The notes: generated from the letters alone by a model not told the origin. 63,275 nt of DNA from Chitinispirillaceae bacterium (GCA_016929595.1 JAFGIN010000162.1:1-63275), one strand, 5' to 3'. Shown: positions 36,087 to 46,491, counted from the stretch's first letter. A program made the numbers and translations.

Positions 36087-37796
36087 TTATCGAGTGACAA
36101 ACGATGAATCGTCAACAAGAAGCGAATCAAGAATGTCCCGGTGCACCGATTTGGTCCGGAGATAAAAATCTTTGTACAGGCCGTCACGCGCCATCCCTCT
36201 ATAAACCAGTTGTTCCTTGAAACGTCCGTGAGAATCGGATCCCATTTCGAAGAGCGTTGGCATCGCAAGCCTTTCGGAGCCACGTTTTACCTCATATTCA
36301 CGGTTGATTTTTCTGAGCTGTGCATCAAATGCCGGCATAAAGGAAGATTTTTTAGATTCTGATGTATCGGGGCCGAATTCAACATACAAACGATAGTTCT
36401 GCTCACAGAAATCACAAAACATGGTATAAAACTTCACCGGAATACCTTCGATCTGTGCAGTGTCTTCAATCGCCTGAATAACCTGCGCTTCAGTAATTTT
36501 TTCGCCGGTAAGGCTTGTAGTACCTTCACCTTTCTGAATGAATTTGAAAAGAGGGAATTCATTGTAAAACCCGATGACTTCGATAATGTCGTTAATGTCG
36601 TAGCGGTAGAGGCCACTGGTATTTGAAAAGAGAATAAAATACCGTTTTCCAACTTCCAATTCGTGCGCCAGAAGCGTAATCGGGTTGCAGCTGTTACGCT
36701 CATCTTCAGGGATAAATTCAAAATGGTACATATGTGCCGCAAGGACAGAATAATCCCAGTTATTTCCCAGAACTATACCAGCACGCGCTTCGCTTGCCTG
36801 GTAACCGAATTCACGCAGTACTGTATTGTCGGAGTAAAAACCGTCAACCTGTTTGATAAGACGTGCGAAGTTACCCTGTTTCCAGACATTGATTAATGCG
36901 ATGTTGGGCCAGTAGTGTTTAGGTCTCAGATCGTTGCCATACTTTTTGATTAATGATTCCAGCGTTTTTGCTTTATGAGGCTCTGGATGCAGTGCAGCTT
37001 TTATCTCTTCACGTCCGTTTGCTGCAATTACGTTAAGCACGTCTTTTCGCAGCGTTCCATCATGAATATCGCGGATCAGATCTTCGCTGTTATTCACTAT
37101 CGTATTGTGAAACTGGAACAGGTTTGAAGCTGATGGACAGACGATATAGGTAATGTTTTCCGGCAGCGCAAAACGCATCATACCATAATATTTAAGAATG
37201 TAATCGGGTATCTCTATGAGCGGGTAAGGATTGGAATAGGTGCTTTTTAAAATATTGGGAATATTGCGGTACACAGCACCGGAAATCGATCCGTAAATGG
37301 TACCATCTTTTACTGTACCTTCATTCTCAGGCGCTACTGCGGAGAGACTCTTACCGTCATACATGTGCGGGTTATCTTTCATACAGGTGTATAACCAGAG
37401 CCTGCTCATCTCCTTGTAGGTATAATTGAAATAATTATCTGAAACAGGAATGTACTTGGGTTTATTTGTTGTCCCTGATGTTGTACCGTACATGAGGGCT
37501 TTGCCAGGAAAAAGAATGTCCTGTTCACCATTACACATGCGTTCGATATACGGCCAGTGTCCCTCGAAATCGCGAATCGGGACATTTTTTCTGTAATCAT
37601 CGACTGTGTGAATAGAATCAAAATGGTGCTCACGTCCAAAAACGGTATTGCTGCATGATGTGATGGTCTTCTTCAGAATGGTTTCCTGTGCCTTTCGAAT
37701 ATCCTTACTTTCTTTGATAAAATGCTTAAACAAAGGTTTTCCGGCTATACTAATCAGCATTTTACGAAACCAGGGTTGTTCTGAGAGATTTTTCAA
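36087..37796 (-). CDS. GH3-family acyl-adenylating amido synthetase
   Basis: The start chosen is TTG 37796, which has AGGAG 7 nt upstream; longer and shorter ATG starts (37874, 37760) lack one. The product is ~569 residues. ANL-type adenylation motifs of the plant GH3/JAR1 family are present: YGTTSGTTNKPKYIP (103-117, P-loop), YRYDINDIIEVIGFYNEFP (~405-423) and KGEGTTSLTGEKITEAQV (~428-445). GH3 enzymes activate a carboxylic acid as acyl-AMP and join it to an amino acid. It lies directly downstream of a polyketide synthase with its own thioesterase, so the released polyketide acid is the obvious candidate substrate (inference). A terminator-like hairpin between the two genes suggests separate or reduced expression. 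Confidence 0.88.
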   Translation of the reverse strand: MKNLSEQPWFRKMLISIAGKPLFKHFIKESKDIRKAQETILKKTITSCSNTVFGREHHFDSIHTVDDYRKNVPIRDFEGHWPYIERMCNGEQDILFPGKALMYGTTSGTTNKPKYIPVSDNYFNYTYKEMSRLWLYTCMKDNPHMYDGKSLSAVAPENEGTVKDGTIYGSISGAVYRNIPNILKSTYSNPYPLIEIPDYILKYYGMMRFALPENITYIVCPSASNLFQFHNTIVNNSEDLIRDIHDGTLRKDVLNVIAANGREEIKAALHPEPHKAKTLESLIKKYGNDLRPKHYWPNIALINVWKQGNFARLIKQVDGFYSDNTVLREFGYQASEARAGIVLGNNWDYSVLAAHMYHFEFIPEDERNSCNPITLLAHELEVGKRYFILFSNTSGLYRYDINDIIEVIGFYNEFPLFKFIQKGEGTTSLTGEKITEAQVIQAIEDTAQIEGIPVKFYTMFCDFCEQNYRLYVEFGPDTSESKKSSFMPAFDAQLRKINREYEVKRGSERLAMPTLFEMGSDSHGRFKEQLVYRGMARDGLYKDFYLRTKSVHRDILDSLLVDDSSFVTR

Positions 37797-37828
37797 TGTA
37801 AAACTCCTGTTATTGTAATTGTATGGCA

Positions 37829-37883
37829 CAAAAATAAAACATGAAATGTGAAGGGTGTTACAGGAACAGTTCACATTTCATGT
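37829..37883 (-). terminator. Intrinsic terminator between PKS and GH3 genes
   Basis: A perfect 14-bp inverted repeat, acatgaaatgtgaa (37839-37852) and ttcacatttcatgt (37870-37883), surrounds a 17-nt loop. On the minus strand it is followed by tttatttttg, and it starts 28 nt beyond the PKS stop codon. It has the form of a rho-independent terminator, giving possible attenuation before the GH3 gene. Confidence 0.75.
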
Positions 37884-37911
37884 AATTTTGAAAATAGAGA
37901 TCAGATTTGTA

Positions 37912-40900
37912 TTAACTTTTTACTGTTGCTTCCTCCAGTATTTCAGTGATCAGTTTAAGCAGTTCATCTTTGTTGTCGCGGGCGAAGAGATGGCCTCCGT
38001 TGATTATGCTGAGTGAAAAATCTTTATTTGTAAAATTTTTCCAGCTTTCCAGCTGAGTTGTATTGAACAACGGGTCCATTGAACCTGCAATTGCCCTCAG
38101 AGGACAATCGAGTCTGCTGTCACTTGTAAATCTGTATTTTTTACCCATGACAATATCTGCCCGAAGTGATGGCAGCATCTCATTTATCAGCTGCTCATTG
38201 CCGATAACTTCTTCCGGAACATTAATATCGCGAAGGTGTTGTATAATACGCGAAGTATTTTTGATATCATATACTTCCTTCTCGCTGACATTTTCCAGAA
38301 GTTTGAATGTGTTCCCTTTGTCAGGCGATGGCCATCCGCCAACGATAAACTGTACTATTTTTATACCCTTTTCCATCTCGAGGTATTTAGCCAGTTCAAA
38401 ACCAGCTAATGCTCCAAGGCTGTGTGCATAGAATGCAACCGGCACATCAAGTAATGGATCAATAACCTCAGCGATTTTTAACGTCAGCTTTTCAATGTCA
38501 TCATAGGGCGCTTCATCATAGCGTTCCTCTCTTCCGGGAAACTGGATAGCACACACTTCGACATTCTCCGGTAAGAACCCATGCCAGGTCGAAAACACTG
38601 ATGCGCCTCCTGCAAAGTAGGGGAAACAGAAGAGTCGCAGTTGCGGTTTTTCAACCTTACGGGTTCTTATGACCCATCGATCCAGTTCAGATGCTTCGTT
38701 GGTCTCGTTACCGGAACTCTCAGCGGTATCTGATGTCGTGGAATTCAATTCGTTAATCAACTGATCGCATAACTCCAGAAGAGTAGGCCCCTTCATGATT
38801 CTCATCATGGAATATTCAATAAAAAGATTATTGCTTATCCACGCACGAATCTGATTAGCCATCAGTGAATCGAGTCCTAACGCAGTAATCGATTCCTGTT
38901 CGTTGATTTTGTCAGGAGATGTACCTAACACGCGCGAAATGACCTCTCTGAGCTGAGGCTTGAGAACACCAGTCCGCTCCTCAAGCGGTGCCGATAAAAT
39001 ACCTGATTTAACCGCAGCGTCTCCTTTACCATCGGAAGAACCCGGCTGATCATCAGATTCAAGGATAAGGTGAGAAAAGCGGCTTGTAAGCTTAGAATTG
39101 GGATACATCTCACCGATTTTTTTCCAGTCATTATTAATTGCCAGACGTTGTACCGGTTTCTGAAGGAGCATCCTTTCAAGGATAAAGAGCGCTTCACGCA
39201 TGCTGAACGTATACCAGCCCTGTTTTGCAAGCAGCATTTTAATATGAGAAGTTCGTGCGACGAACCCGGTCTCACCAAGAACACCCCAGTTGATGGTTGT
39301 TGCAGGCAGGCCTTGCGAGTGTCGATACCTTGCCATTTCATCGAGAAAGCAGTTTCCGGCAGCATAGTTTACCTGACCCGGGTTACCATACACAGATGAA
39401 ATTGATGAGAATCCGACAAAGTAGTCGAGGTTACAGTTTATACTCGCTTCGTGAAGATTCCAGTACCCGATCGCTTTTGGCCTGTAAGCTTTAATGAATC
39501 TCTCGTGAGTCATTTCGGGGATACTTGCGTCATCAAGAACCATGGCGCAATGAAAGATACCCTTTAGCGGCGGACACCTCTCTTCGATTGTTTTAAAGAC
39601 GTTAAAAACATCATTGCGATTTGTCACATCCGCCATTTCAACCATAACATTAATACCGTCGGCCTTCATCTTTGCGATGATATTTTTTTCTTCGTCAGTT
39701 TTCGGGCCGCTTCTGCTCATCAGTACCAGTGTACCTGCACCTCTTTCAGAGAGCCATCTGGCGATTCTCAATCCAAACCCTGAACATCCTCCGGTTAAAA
39801 GGAATGTTTCGTTTTTGTTAAAAGATATCTGCGTCGGTGTATCGACGTCGATAGTTCCGTTCATGGTAACAACTACTTTACCAATATGACGGGCAGCGGC
39901 CATGTACATGAATGCCTTCCCGATTTCCCTGACGGGGAACTCTTTCACCGGGTGAGGGTTAAGTGATTTGTTTGCAAAAAACTGCATCGTTTCACTCAGG
40001 AGTTCTCCGGCAAGCACTGGTTTGTATTTCAGCATCCGGTCAACGTCCACAACATGATAACTGATATTATTGCCGAAATTTTTCAAACCTATCTGGCTGT
40101 TTCTATAAATATCAGTCTTACCCATCTCGACAAAACGTCCGAAAGGAGCAAGGCAGCGTAAACTCTTATAAATTGACGCTCCAGACAAGGCGTTGAGTAC
40201 AACATCAACACCGGCTCCATCGGTATCTTTCATGATCTCATCGGCAAAGTGTAATGAACGTGAATTGTAAATATGCGTGACGCCCAGAGAGCGCAGGAAC
40301 TCCTTTTTGTCATTACTTCCCGCTGTTGCATACACTTCAGCACCCATGGCTATGGCAATTTGAATCGCAGCGATTCCGACGCCGCCGGCAGCGGCATGGA
40401 TCAGTACCTTTTCGCCCTTTGTAACGTTAGCCAGCCGGGTGAAAGAGTAGTACGCAGTCAGGTATACAAGTGGCAGTGCAGCCATCTGCGCATATGAAAG
40501 ACCGTTGACTTTTCTTACAAAATGGTTCTGGGAACCAATCACAAATCCACTGAGCGAATTGACTGCACATCCAGCCACTTCATCGCCAATAGCAAAATTG
40601 CGGACGTTTGCACCGACGCGCGATACTATACCGCATGCTTCCAATCCTAAATGTCGTCCGTACAAACCGCCTTCAATAGCTTCGCCACTGATCAATCCCA
40701 TGGCAACCATGATATCTCTGAAGTTAAGTGCGGCAGCTTTTACCTGCACCTCTATCTGGTCGGGCTCAAGCTCTTTACTTTCAGCTGAATGCAGAAAAAT
40801 ACTGTCAAGAACGCCATAGTCTTTGATACTTGAAGAAAAGTGGTAACCGTCAGCCTCAACCTTTTTTACCGAAGCCTGACGGGCAGCCTCTTCAGAAACC

Positions 40901-43900
40901 CGGAGCAGGCGATTGACATAGCGTACATCATTACGATACGCTATTTCATCTTCACGTTCACCAGCAAGCAACTCATCGACGAATGCGGCGATTTCATTAT
41001 CGTTAACACTGCTGCTGAAATCAACAAGCCCAGATTGGAACAGTGGAAATTCGTTGATAACGGTTCTGCCAACTCCTCTGAATCCGGAAGCGCTTACACG
41101 TACAGGGGGATCACTATCCCGTACACATTGTGCCCCGCTTGTAGCCATATAAATTTTTGGTTTGACAGCCAGATTCCTGCTGTTGAGTTTAGATGTCAAA
41201 TATAGTACCGGCATAAGAATCTGTTTTTCACCATCAACTATAAGCTCTTCAGATAGTGCACTGTTTTCAACGCAATCGACTGGCCAGAGATAGACTATGC
41301 CGGCCGGCTCCTTCTGAGTAATTAAATCGATCGCTTGCATCATCTGATCCTCAGAACCTCGATCAACTGAAATGACATTGTTTTCATAAGAAAATGAATC
41401 TCCGCAATGTACAGATGTTATTTCTGCACCTTTTGCAGCCATTGCGCTGATCAGTTTCTGTCCGGATTCATGGGCTGGGGCAAAAACGATCCAATGCTCA
41501 CCATTAAATGATTCGCGCTTCTCTTTTTTGTCCGATTGTGCAAGTTCAGGACCGGACGAAAGAATAACGCTCTGTGATGAGGCACTGTTATCGGGAATGT
41601 CACTATAGACTACCGTTTCGCCGAAACCTGCCTGTTCAAGAGCCAGTTTCCATTTCTCAGGAGGCATTGTAGCATGGTCTTGCCGAAGATCGGAATCTTC
41701 GTATAACCACCATCCTTCAGTCATACCAAATATCAGATCGAGATAAATTGGTGCATTTGTCACTTCAACCATAAGCAGTCGACCGTTCGATGCTAACAGG
41801 CTGCTGGCATGCTCTAATGTCTTTTTTACATTTTTTGTGGCGTGGATGACATCTGATGCAACAATAAGGTCAAAAGAGTGTTTTTCAAATCCTTTGCCCA
41901 CAGGATCTTCTTCAATGTTCAACATCCGATATTTGACAAAAGAATGTTTTTGAAACCGTTCTTTTGCTTTGAGCATGAACATATGTGAAAGATCGGTATA
42001 ATAGTACTCGGTTCTTTCCTGCGGCAGAAGTGGAAGTATGGCCTGGGTCACACCGCCTGTACCAGCTCCTATTTCAAGGACACGGAGTGTTTTTCCATCA
42101 GGAACTTTTTGAAGAATTGCCGATATGATCGCTGAAACAATGTGGTTATATTTTCTGAATGAAAATCCATTTACATAGTAATCAACAATGGTGTCCCATT
42201 TATCTTCAGGGAAAATGAGTTCGACCGGGTTTGTTTCACCCAGTAAAACCTCACGGAGTCTGGGGCCGCACCGTCCGAGCAGTTCGATTTCCTGTTTAAA
42301 ATCGGGGAAATTCTGGTATACTTCGCTCAATTGTTCTGTACAGCTCTTGAATAACGGGCTTTTTACGACACTCCAGTTGCCGTTAACAGGGGCAAGATAG
42401 CCATTACGGGAAAGAATTTTGAACATGTGTTCAAAAAGCCTGTGATGTCTTTTGTCTATACCCTTGTCTTCGATTATGTCCTTTACGTTTAAAATCGTAC
42501 CGGTTTCCAGTGGCACATTCAGTTGCTGTAAAGATTCAGCGATATAGGAAATTGTCAATATATCGAATTGCGGTTCAAACTGCTGGTAATATTGTTTCTG
42601 GTCTGGCCAGTTGTGAATTTCATCAATTGCCTTATCAACCGGATCTTTTAGTTCTGCATGAGCGGGAAAATAGCGGCTGAAGTTACAGAGGCTTTCCTGA
42701 TCTTTACGGTATTTTACCCCCCAGTTATATTCATAAAACCAGCGGTTGCTCTCTCCGGCAACTTCACCCCGTGATCCTTTGAGGTACTGGGTTAAAAAAC
42801 CCTGGAATTCGGCAACAAGTTCTCCCTGTTCATCAAAAATCCAGAGGTCACCCATGGCATTCTGATCATCCTGAAGCAGCAGTTTTGCGTAAGTATACAG
42901 GCGGAATGATCCGGGCCGTTTGTGAAATTTTACTTTGTCTATGTGAACTGGAATGTAAACGCCCATTTTACCCGTGTGTTCATCACTACCAAAAAACGCA
43001 CCGAATAGTGTCTGGAAACAGCTGTCAAGAACAGAGGGATGAAGGTTATAGTAGTGAAAGTCGTGCTGTATCTCTTTGGGTACATCAATAACAGCAACAG
43101 CTTCCCGTTCGTTGCAATATAACTCTGAAATCGCCTTGAACGTCCGCCCCAGATTAAGTCCGCTTTTATCGAGATCCGCATGCAGTGATGCAATGTCAAT
43201 GGGTTTCTTTATTTTTGCACGCTTCTCAGTGATGTTAATCGGTCGCGTTTCAAAGGAATCCTGAATATGGTTGATCATTCCTTCAGAACACATCTCCCAT
43301 TGAGAGTCTTTTCTTCGGTCTTTTGTGTAAAGGTAATAATTACCGCTGTCATTCATGATCTCCAGATGAATAACAGGGGGTTCTCCTTCGTCAGGTAGAA
43401 ACATTGCTCGTTTGAAATTGATATTTTCAAGAAAACAGAATGAATCACTGAAAGAATTAAGTGCTGCAGAGATGCCAAGTTCCACATGGCCTGCTCCCGG
43501 AAACACAATTGGTCCCTGGACACGGTGGTCCCTGATATATGGATCGATACGGTGATCAAGTGATATCTCCCAGATACGTGTATTCTTTTCACGGGCAACA
43601 AATGTTTCCCGCAACAGATGCGGGTGGGCTTTTTTACCAATACGTGTTTTGATGGATTCATCCGATTCGAGCCAGAAACGTTCTTTCTGGTAGGGATATA
43701 CCGGCAGCTTGACATACTTCTGATCGTTACCGAAAAGGGCTGTCATATCCCATGAAGCGCCCGAGAGATAGATCATGCCCAGTGAGTTGAGAATGGTAAA
43801 CCATTCGTTTTCATTACGCCTGAGAGAGGGTACAACAGTACCGGTAAATTTCTTCTCCGTAAAAATTTCAGAAATTCCGCTTGAAAGAATGGGGTGGGGG

Positions 43901-46389
43901 CTTATTTCAACAAATAATTCGTACCCGTCGCTGATCATCAATTCTATTGCGCTTGTAAAATAAACAGGTTCTCTGACATTCCTGTACCAGTAGCGTCCCT
44001 TAAGCTCTGAACCTTTAACCCCTCTGCCTGTAACTGTAGAGTAGAGGGGAATCGAAGCCTTTTTCGGGGCAAGAGTTTCTAACGATGTGATAAGATCCTC
44101 TTTCAACGGTTCCATATAATGGCTGTGAAATGGTACATCTACCTTCAAAAATTTACAGAAGGTATCGTTGCTTTCAAGTGATTTTTGAATTGTTTCAAGT
44201 ACCTCTGTAGCTCCGGAAAGCGTTACCATTTTCGGACTATTGATTGCTGCAACAGAAACATCTTTTTTGTAGGGTTTGATCAGTTTTTCAGCATCCTTGA
44301 GCCCCATACCGACTGCAAGCATTTTCCCTTTACCTTCGGCCTGTGCCTGAACGCGGCTGCGGTGATAGATCAGTTTCACGGCATCCTGCAGAGACAGAAC
44401 TCCAGCAATATGCGCAGCGGCAACTTCACCGATGCTGTGTCCGACGATACCATCGGGTTCTATACCAATTGATCTCCACAATCTGGCCAGTCCGACCTGA
44501 ACGGCAAAAATCGCAGGTTGTGTAATTTTTGTTTTGTAAATTTGTGAATTCTGTTCATCCCTTGTGAGCTCATCAATTAATGACCATCCGGAATGCTCCA
44601 TGAATATCTGGTCAATCTCAACGATAGTAGATCTGAACAGTGGTTCATTTTCATAAAGCTGCCGGCCCATTGCCCACCACTGTGGTCCCTGACCGGAAAA
44701 TACAAAAGCCCGTTTGACATCTGGTTTGTGTTTTCCTCTTCCCTGAATCATACCCGGCTGAGGTGTACCGTCAAGGAATGCTGCAAGTTTATTTTTAAGA
44801 TCGTTCTTATCTGATGCTACAACAGACAACCGTAAAGAATGATGCGAACGTCGCAGGGATGCAGAGTAACATATCTGTTCGAAAGACGCGTTACTTCCCT
44901 CTGCTGAGATGTAATCTATATACCGCTGTACCAGTGTTTTGAGAGCTTCTTCATTGCGTGCGGAGATACAGAACAGGTTATGTTCAGATTGTTCTTTCGG
45001 TCTGTTCACTACAGGTGATACAGCTTCACAGTTCGATTCATAACCCTGCAAAATGATATGAGCATTTGCACCACCAAATCCGAATGAATTTACGCCTCCA
45101 AACCGCTCTGCCGGGTTTTTATTCCAGGGAGTCAGCTCGACGGGAACCGAAATTTTCAACTGATCAAAAGGTATCTTAGGATTTGGTGTCTTGAAATGGA
45201 TATTCGGAAGGATATAGCCCTTATATAAACTCAATGCAACTTTAATGAAACCAGCTACTCCCGATGCTGGCTCCAGATGACCTATATTGCTCTTAATGGA
45301 GCCTATATGACAATACTCTCCATCAGGTTTTGCAACGCCATAAACATTTCCAATAGTATTTCCTTCAATGGGATCACCAACAGCTGTACCGGTACCGTGT
45401 GCTTCTACATAGTTTATATCATTTGCTGCAAGTCCGGCATCATTCAGCGCGGCAAGGATAACATCACGCTGGGCATCTGGATTGGGCACTGTAATTCCGC
45501 CGGTTCTTCCATCCTGATTGATTGCGGATCCCCGAACTACCGCATATATCTGATCACCGTCTTCGATAGCTTTTGATAATGGTTTCAGAAGTACCATCCC
45601 GGCACCTTCACTGCGGATATAACCGTTTGCTGATGCATCAAATGTTCTGCAATGACCATCCGGTGAAAGGAATCCTCCCTTACTGAAACCCATTTCAACT
45701 TCCGGCTTTACTATAACACTGACACCACCAGCCAGAGCCAGCGAAGATTCGCCATTCCATATACTTCTGCAGGCAAGATGAATCGCTGTTAATGAAGATG
45801 AACACGCGGTATCAACAATAAATGAAGGCCCTTTAAGGTTAAAAGTATAGGAGATTCTGTTTGCGGCAATGCTTTGAGCACCACCGCTGTTTGTATGGCC
45901 TCCAATAAGGCTACGTTCCGAAATGGCATTCTGAATATCGCCGTAATCATGGGAGGAGATACCGACAAACACACCAGTTGTGCTTCCGTTAAGATCTTCA
46001 AGGCGTAACCCGGCATCTTCAATTGCGTTATAAGAAACCTCAAGAAGCAGCCGGTGCTGTGGATCGATACGTGTCGCTTCAAGGGGTGAAACATTAAAAA
46101 ACGCTGCATCCCATTTGTCGATTTCATCTATGAAACCGCCATTCTGAACACTGATTTTTCCGGAAGTCGTGTAGTCCGGATGATACATTGCATCAGCGTC
46201 CCAGCGGTCAGCGGGTATTTTTGTTATCGCATCGGTTTTGTTGACGAGCATCTGCCATAGTTCCTCAGCACTGTTCGCACCGCCGGGGAATCTGCATCCC
46301 ATACCAATAATTGCAATAGGATCTTTTTTGCTGTTATGCTTACGTTTACTGTTCTTTACAGTTCCATTAGTTTTATTTGTAGTAGCCAT
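37912..46389 (-). CDS. Single-module reducing type I polyketide synthase KS-AT-DH-cMT-ER-KR-ACP-TE
   Basis: A 2825-residue megasynthase. KS ~22-450: Cys196 in DTACSSS, His331, His371. AT ~560-870: Ser652 in GHSIGE, with VPFHSH at 752-757, nearer the malonyl (HAFH) than methylmalonyl (YASH) signature. DH ~925-1205: HxxxGxxxxP with His955, and Asp1122 in HPSVLD. C-methyltransferase ~1280-1590: LEIGAGTGG at 1438-1446. ER ~1860-2170: HAAAGGVGIAA at 1998-2008. KR ~2190-2430: GGCSGFG, LDD at 2285-2287 (B-type), Tyr2342. ACP Ser2508 in LGLDSLM. TE ~2580-2820: Ser2657 in AHSLG, Asp2772, His2800. All active-site residues appear intact, so a fully reducing, C-methylating, self-releasing and probably iterative synthase is expected. 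The order KS-AT-DH-MT-ER-KR-ACP recalls fungal highly reducing PKSs. A cobalamin riboswitch lies ~250 nt upstream. No phosphopantetheinyl transferase is in the window. Confidence 0.95.
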   Translation of the reverse strand: MATTNKTNGTVKNSKRKHNSKKDPIAIIGMGCRFPGGANSAEELWQMLVNKTDAITKIPADRWDADAMYHPDYTTSGKISVQNGGFIDEIDKWDAAFFNVSPLEATRIDPQHRLLLEVSYNAIEDAGLRLEDLNGSTTGVFVGISSHDYGDIQNAISERSLIGGHTNSGGAQSIAANRISYTFNLKGPSFIVDTACSSSLTAIHLACRSIWNGESSLALAGGVSVIVKPEVEMGFSKGGFLSPDGHCRTFDASANGYIRSEGAGMVLLKPLSKAIEDGDQIYAVVRGSAINQDGRTGGITVPNPDAQRDVILAALNDAGLAANDINYVEAHGTGTAVGDPIEGNTIGNVYGVAKPDGEYCHIGSIKSNIGHLEPASGVAGFIKVALSLYKGYILPNIHFKTPNPKIPFDQLKISVPVELTPWNKNPAERFGGVNSFGFGGANAHIILQGYESNCEAVSPVVNRPKEQSEHNLFCISARNEEALKTLVQRYIDYISAEGSNASFEQICYSASLRRSHHSLRLSVVASDKNDLKNKLAAFLDGTPQPGMIQGRGKHKPDVKRAFVFSGQGPQWWAMGRQLYENEPLFRSTIVEIDQIFMEHSGWSLIDELTRDEQNSQIYKTKITQPAIFAVQVGLARLWRSIGIEPDGIVGHSIGEVAAAHIAGVLSLQDAVKLIYHRSRVQAQAEGKGKMLAVGMGLKDAEKLIKPYKKDVSVAAINSPKMVTLSGATEVLETIQKSLESNDTFCKFLKVDVPFHSHYMEPLKEDLITSLETLAPKKASIPLYSTVTGRGVKGSELKGRYWYRNVREPVYFTSAIELMISDGYELFVEISPHPILSSGISEIFTEKKFTGTVVPSLRRNENEWFTILNSLGMIYLSGASWDMTALFGNDQKYVKLPVYPYQKERFWLESDESIKTRIGKKAHPHLLRETFVAREKNTRIWEISLDHRIDPYIRDHRVQGPIVFPGAGHVELGISAALNSFSDSFCFLENINFKRAMFLPDEGEPPVIHLEIMNDSGNYYLYTKDRRKDSQWEMCSEGMINHIQDSFETRPINITEKRAKIKKPIDIASLHADLDKSGLNLGRTFKAISELYCNEREAVAVIDVPKEIQHDFHYYNLHPSVLDSCFQTLFGAFFGSDEHTGKMGVYIPVHIDKVKFHKRPGSFRLYTYAKLLLQDDQNAMGDLWIFDEQGELVAEFQGFLTQYLKGSRGEVAGESNRWFYEYNWGVKYRKDQESLCNFSRYFPAHAELKDPVDKAIDEIHNWPDQKQYYQQFEPQFDILTISYIAESLQQLNVPLETGTILNVKDIIEDKGIDKRHHRLFEHMFKILSRNGYLAPVNGNWSVVKSPLFKSCTEQLSEVYQNFPDFKQEIELLGRCGPRLREVLLGETNPVELIFPEDKWDTIVDYYVNGFSFRKYNHIVSAIISAILQKVPDGKTLRVLEIGAGTGGVTQAILPLLPQERTEYYYTDLSHMFMLKAKERFQKHSFVKYRMLNIEEDPVGKGFEKHSFDLIVASDVIHATKNVKKTLEHASSLLASNGRLLMVEVTNAPIYLDLIFGMTEGWWLYEDSDLRQDHATMPPEKWKLALEQAGFGETVVYSDIPDNSASSQSVILSSGPELAQSDKKEKRESFNGEHWIVFAPAHESGQKLISAMAAKGAEITSVHCGDSFSYENNVISVDRGSEDQMMQAIDLITQKEPAGIVYLWPVDCVENSALSEELIVDGEKQILMPVLYLTSKLNSRNLAVKPKIYMATSGAQCVRDSDPPVRVSASGFRGVGRTVINEFPLFQSGLVDFSSSVNDNEIAAFVDELLAGEREDEIAYRNDVRYVNRLLRVSEEAARQASVKKVEADGYHFSSSIKDYGVLDSIFLHSAESKELEPDQIEVQVKAAALNFRDIMVAMGLISGEAIEGGLYGRHLGLEACGIVSRVGANVRNFAIGDEVAGCAVNSLSGFVIGSQNHFVRKVNGLSYAQMAALPLVYLTAYYSFTRLANVTKGEKVLIHAAAGGVGIAAIQIAIAMGAEVYATAGSNDKKEFLRSLGVTHIYNSRSLHFADEIMKDTDGAGVDVVLNALSGASIYKSLRCLAPFGRFVEMGKTDIYRNSQIGLKNFGNNISYHVVDVDRMLKYKPVLAGELLSETMQFFANKSLNPHPVKEFPVREIGKAFMYMAAARHIGKVVVTMNGTIDVDTPTQISFNKNETFLLTGGCSGFGLRIARWLSERGAGTLVLMSRSGPKTDEEKNIIAKMKADGINVMVEMADVTNRNDVFNVFKTIEERCPPLKGIFHCAMVLDDASIPEMTHERFIKAYRPKAIGYWNLHEASINCNLDYFVGFSSISSVYGNPGQVNYAAGNCFLDEMARYRHSQGLPATTINWGVLGETGFVARTSHIKMLLAKQGWYTFSMREALFILERMLLQKPVQRLAINNDWKKIGEMYPNSKLTSRFSHLILESDDQPGSSDGKGDAAVKSGILSAPLEERTGVLKPQLREVISRVLGTSPDKINEQESITALGLDSLMANQIRAWISNNLFIEYSMMRIMKGPTLLELCDQLINELNSTTSDTAESSGNETNEASELDRWVIRTRKVEKPQLRLFCFPYFAGGASVFSTWHGFLPENVEVCAIQFPGREERYDEAPYDDIEKLTLKIAEVIDPLLDVPVAFYAHSLGALAGFELAKYLEMEKGIKIVQFIVGGWPSPDKGNTFKLLENVSEKEVYDIKNTSRIIQHLRDINVPEEVIGNEQLINEMLPSLRADIVMGKKYRFTSDSRLDCPLRAIAGSMDPLFNTTQLESWKNFTNKDFSLSIINGGHLFARDNKDELLKLITEILEEATVKS

Positions 46390-46473
46390 AGTGTAAAATA
46401 AGCCATTTCTTTTTTCGGGAGTTAACAGTTATAGACGTTGTTTTTTTAATTAAATAAATTGATGCAGGTTTTA

Positions 46474-46491
46474 TCAGGTTAGCTGTGACAT
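46474..46491 (-). other. Possible five-codon leader ORF between riboswitch and PKS
   Basis: A minus-strand ATG at 46491 has GAGGTG 6 nt upstream and reads M-S-Q-L-T then TGA. It lies between the cobalamin riboswitch and the PKS start. It could couple translation to the riboswitch or be a chance site. Confidence 0.2.

Noticed and set aside
35938-36165. 75-codon plus-strand open frame as a real gene
   Set aside because: Only the first part resembles the macroglobulin C-terminus. The rest runs antisense into the GH3 gene, so a remnant is more likely.
36087-37796. NRPS adenylation domain
   Set aside because: The motifs (YGTTSGTTNKPKYIP, YRYDINDI, SLTGEKITE) are those of the GH3 branch. No carrier or condensation domain is present.
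41600-42600. PKS methyltransferase as a B12-dependent enzyme explaining the riboswitch
   Set aside because: The domain has the class I SAM motif LEIGAGTGG and sits between DH and ER as a standard C-methyltransferase. No B12-binding DxHxxG motif or radical-SAM cysteines are visible.
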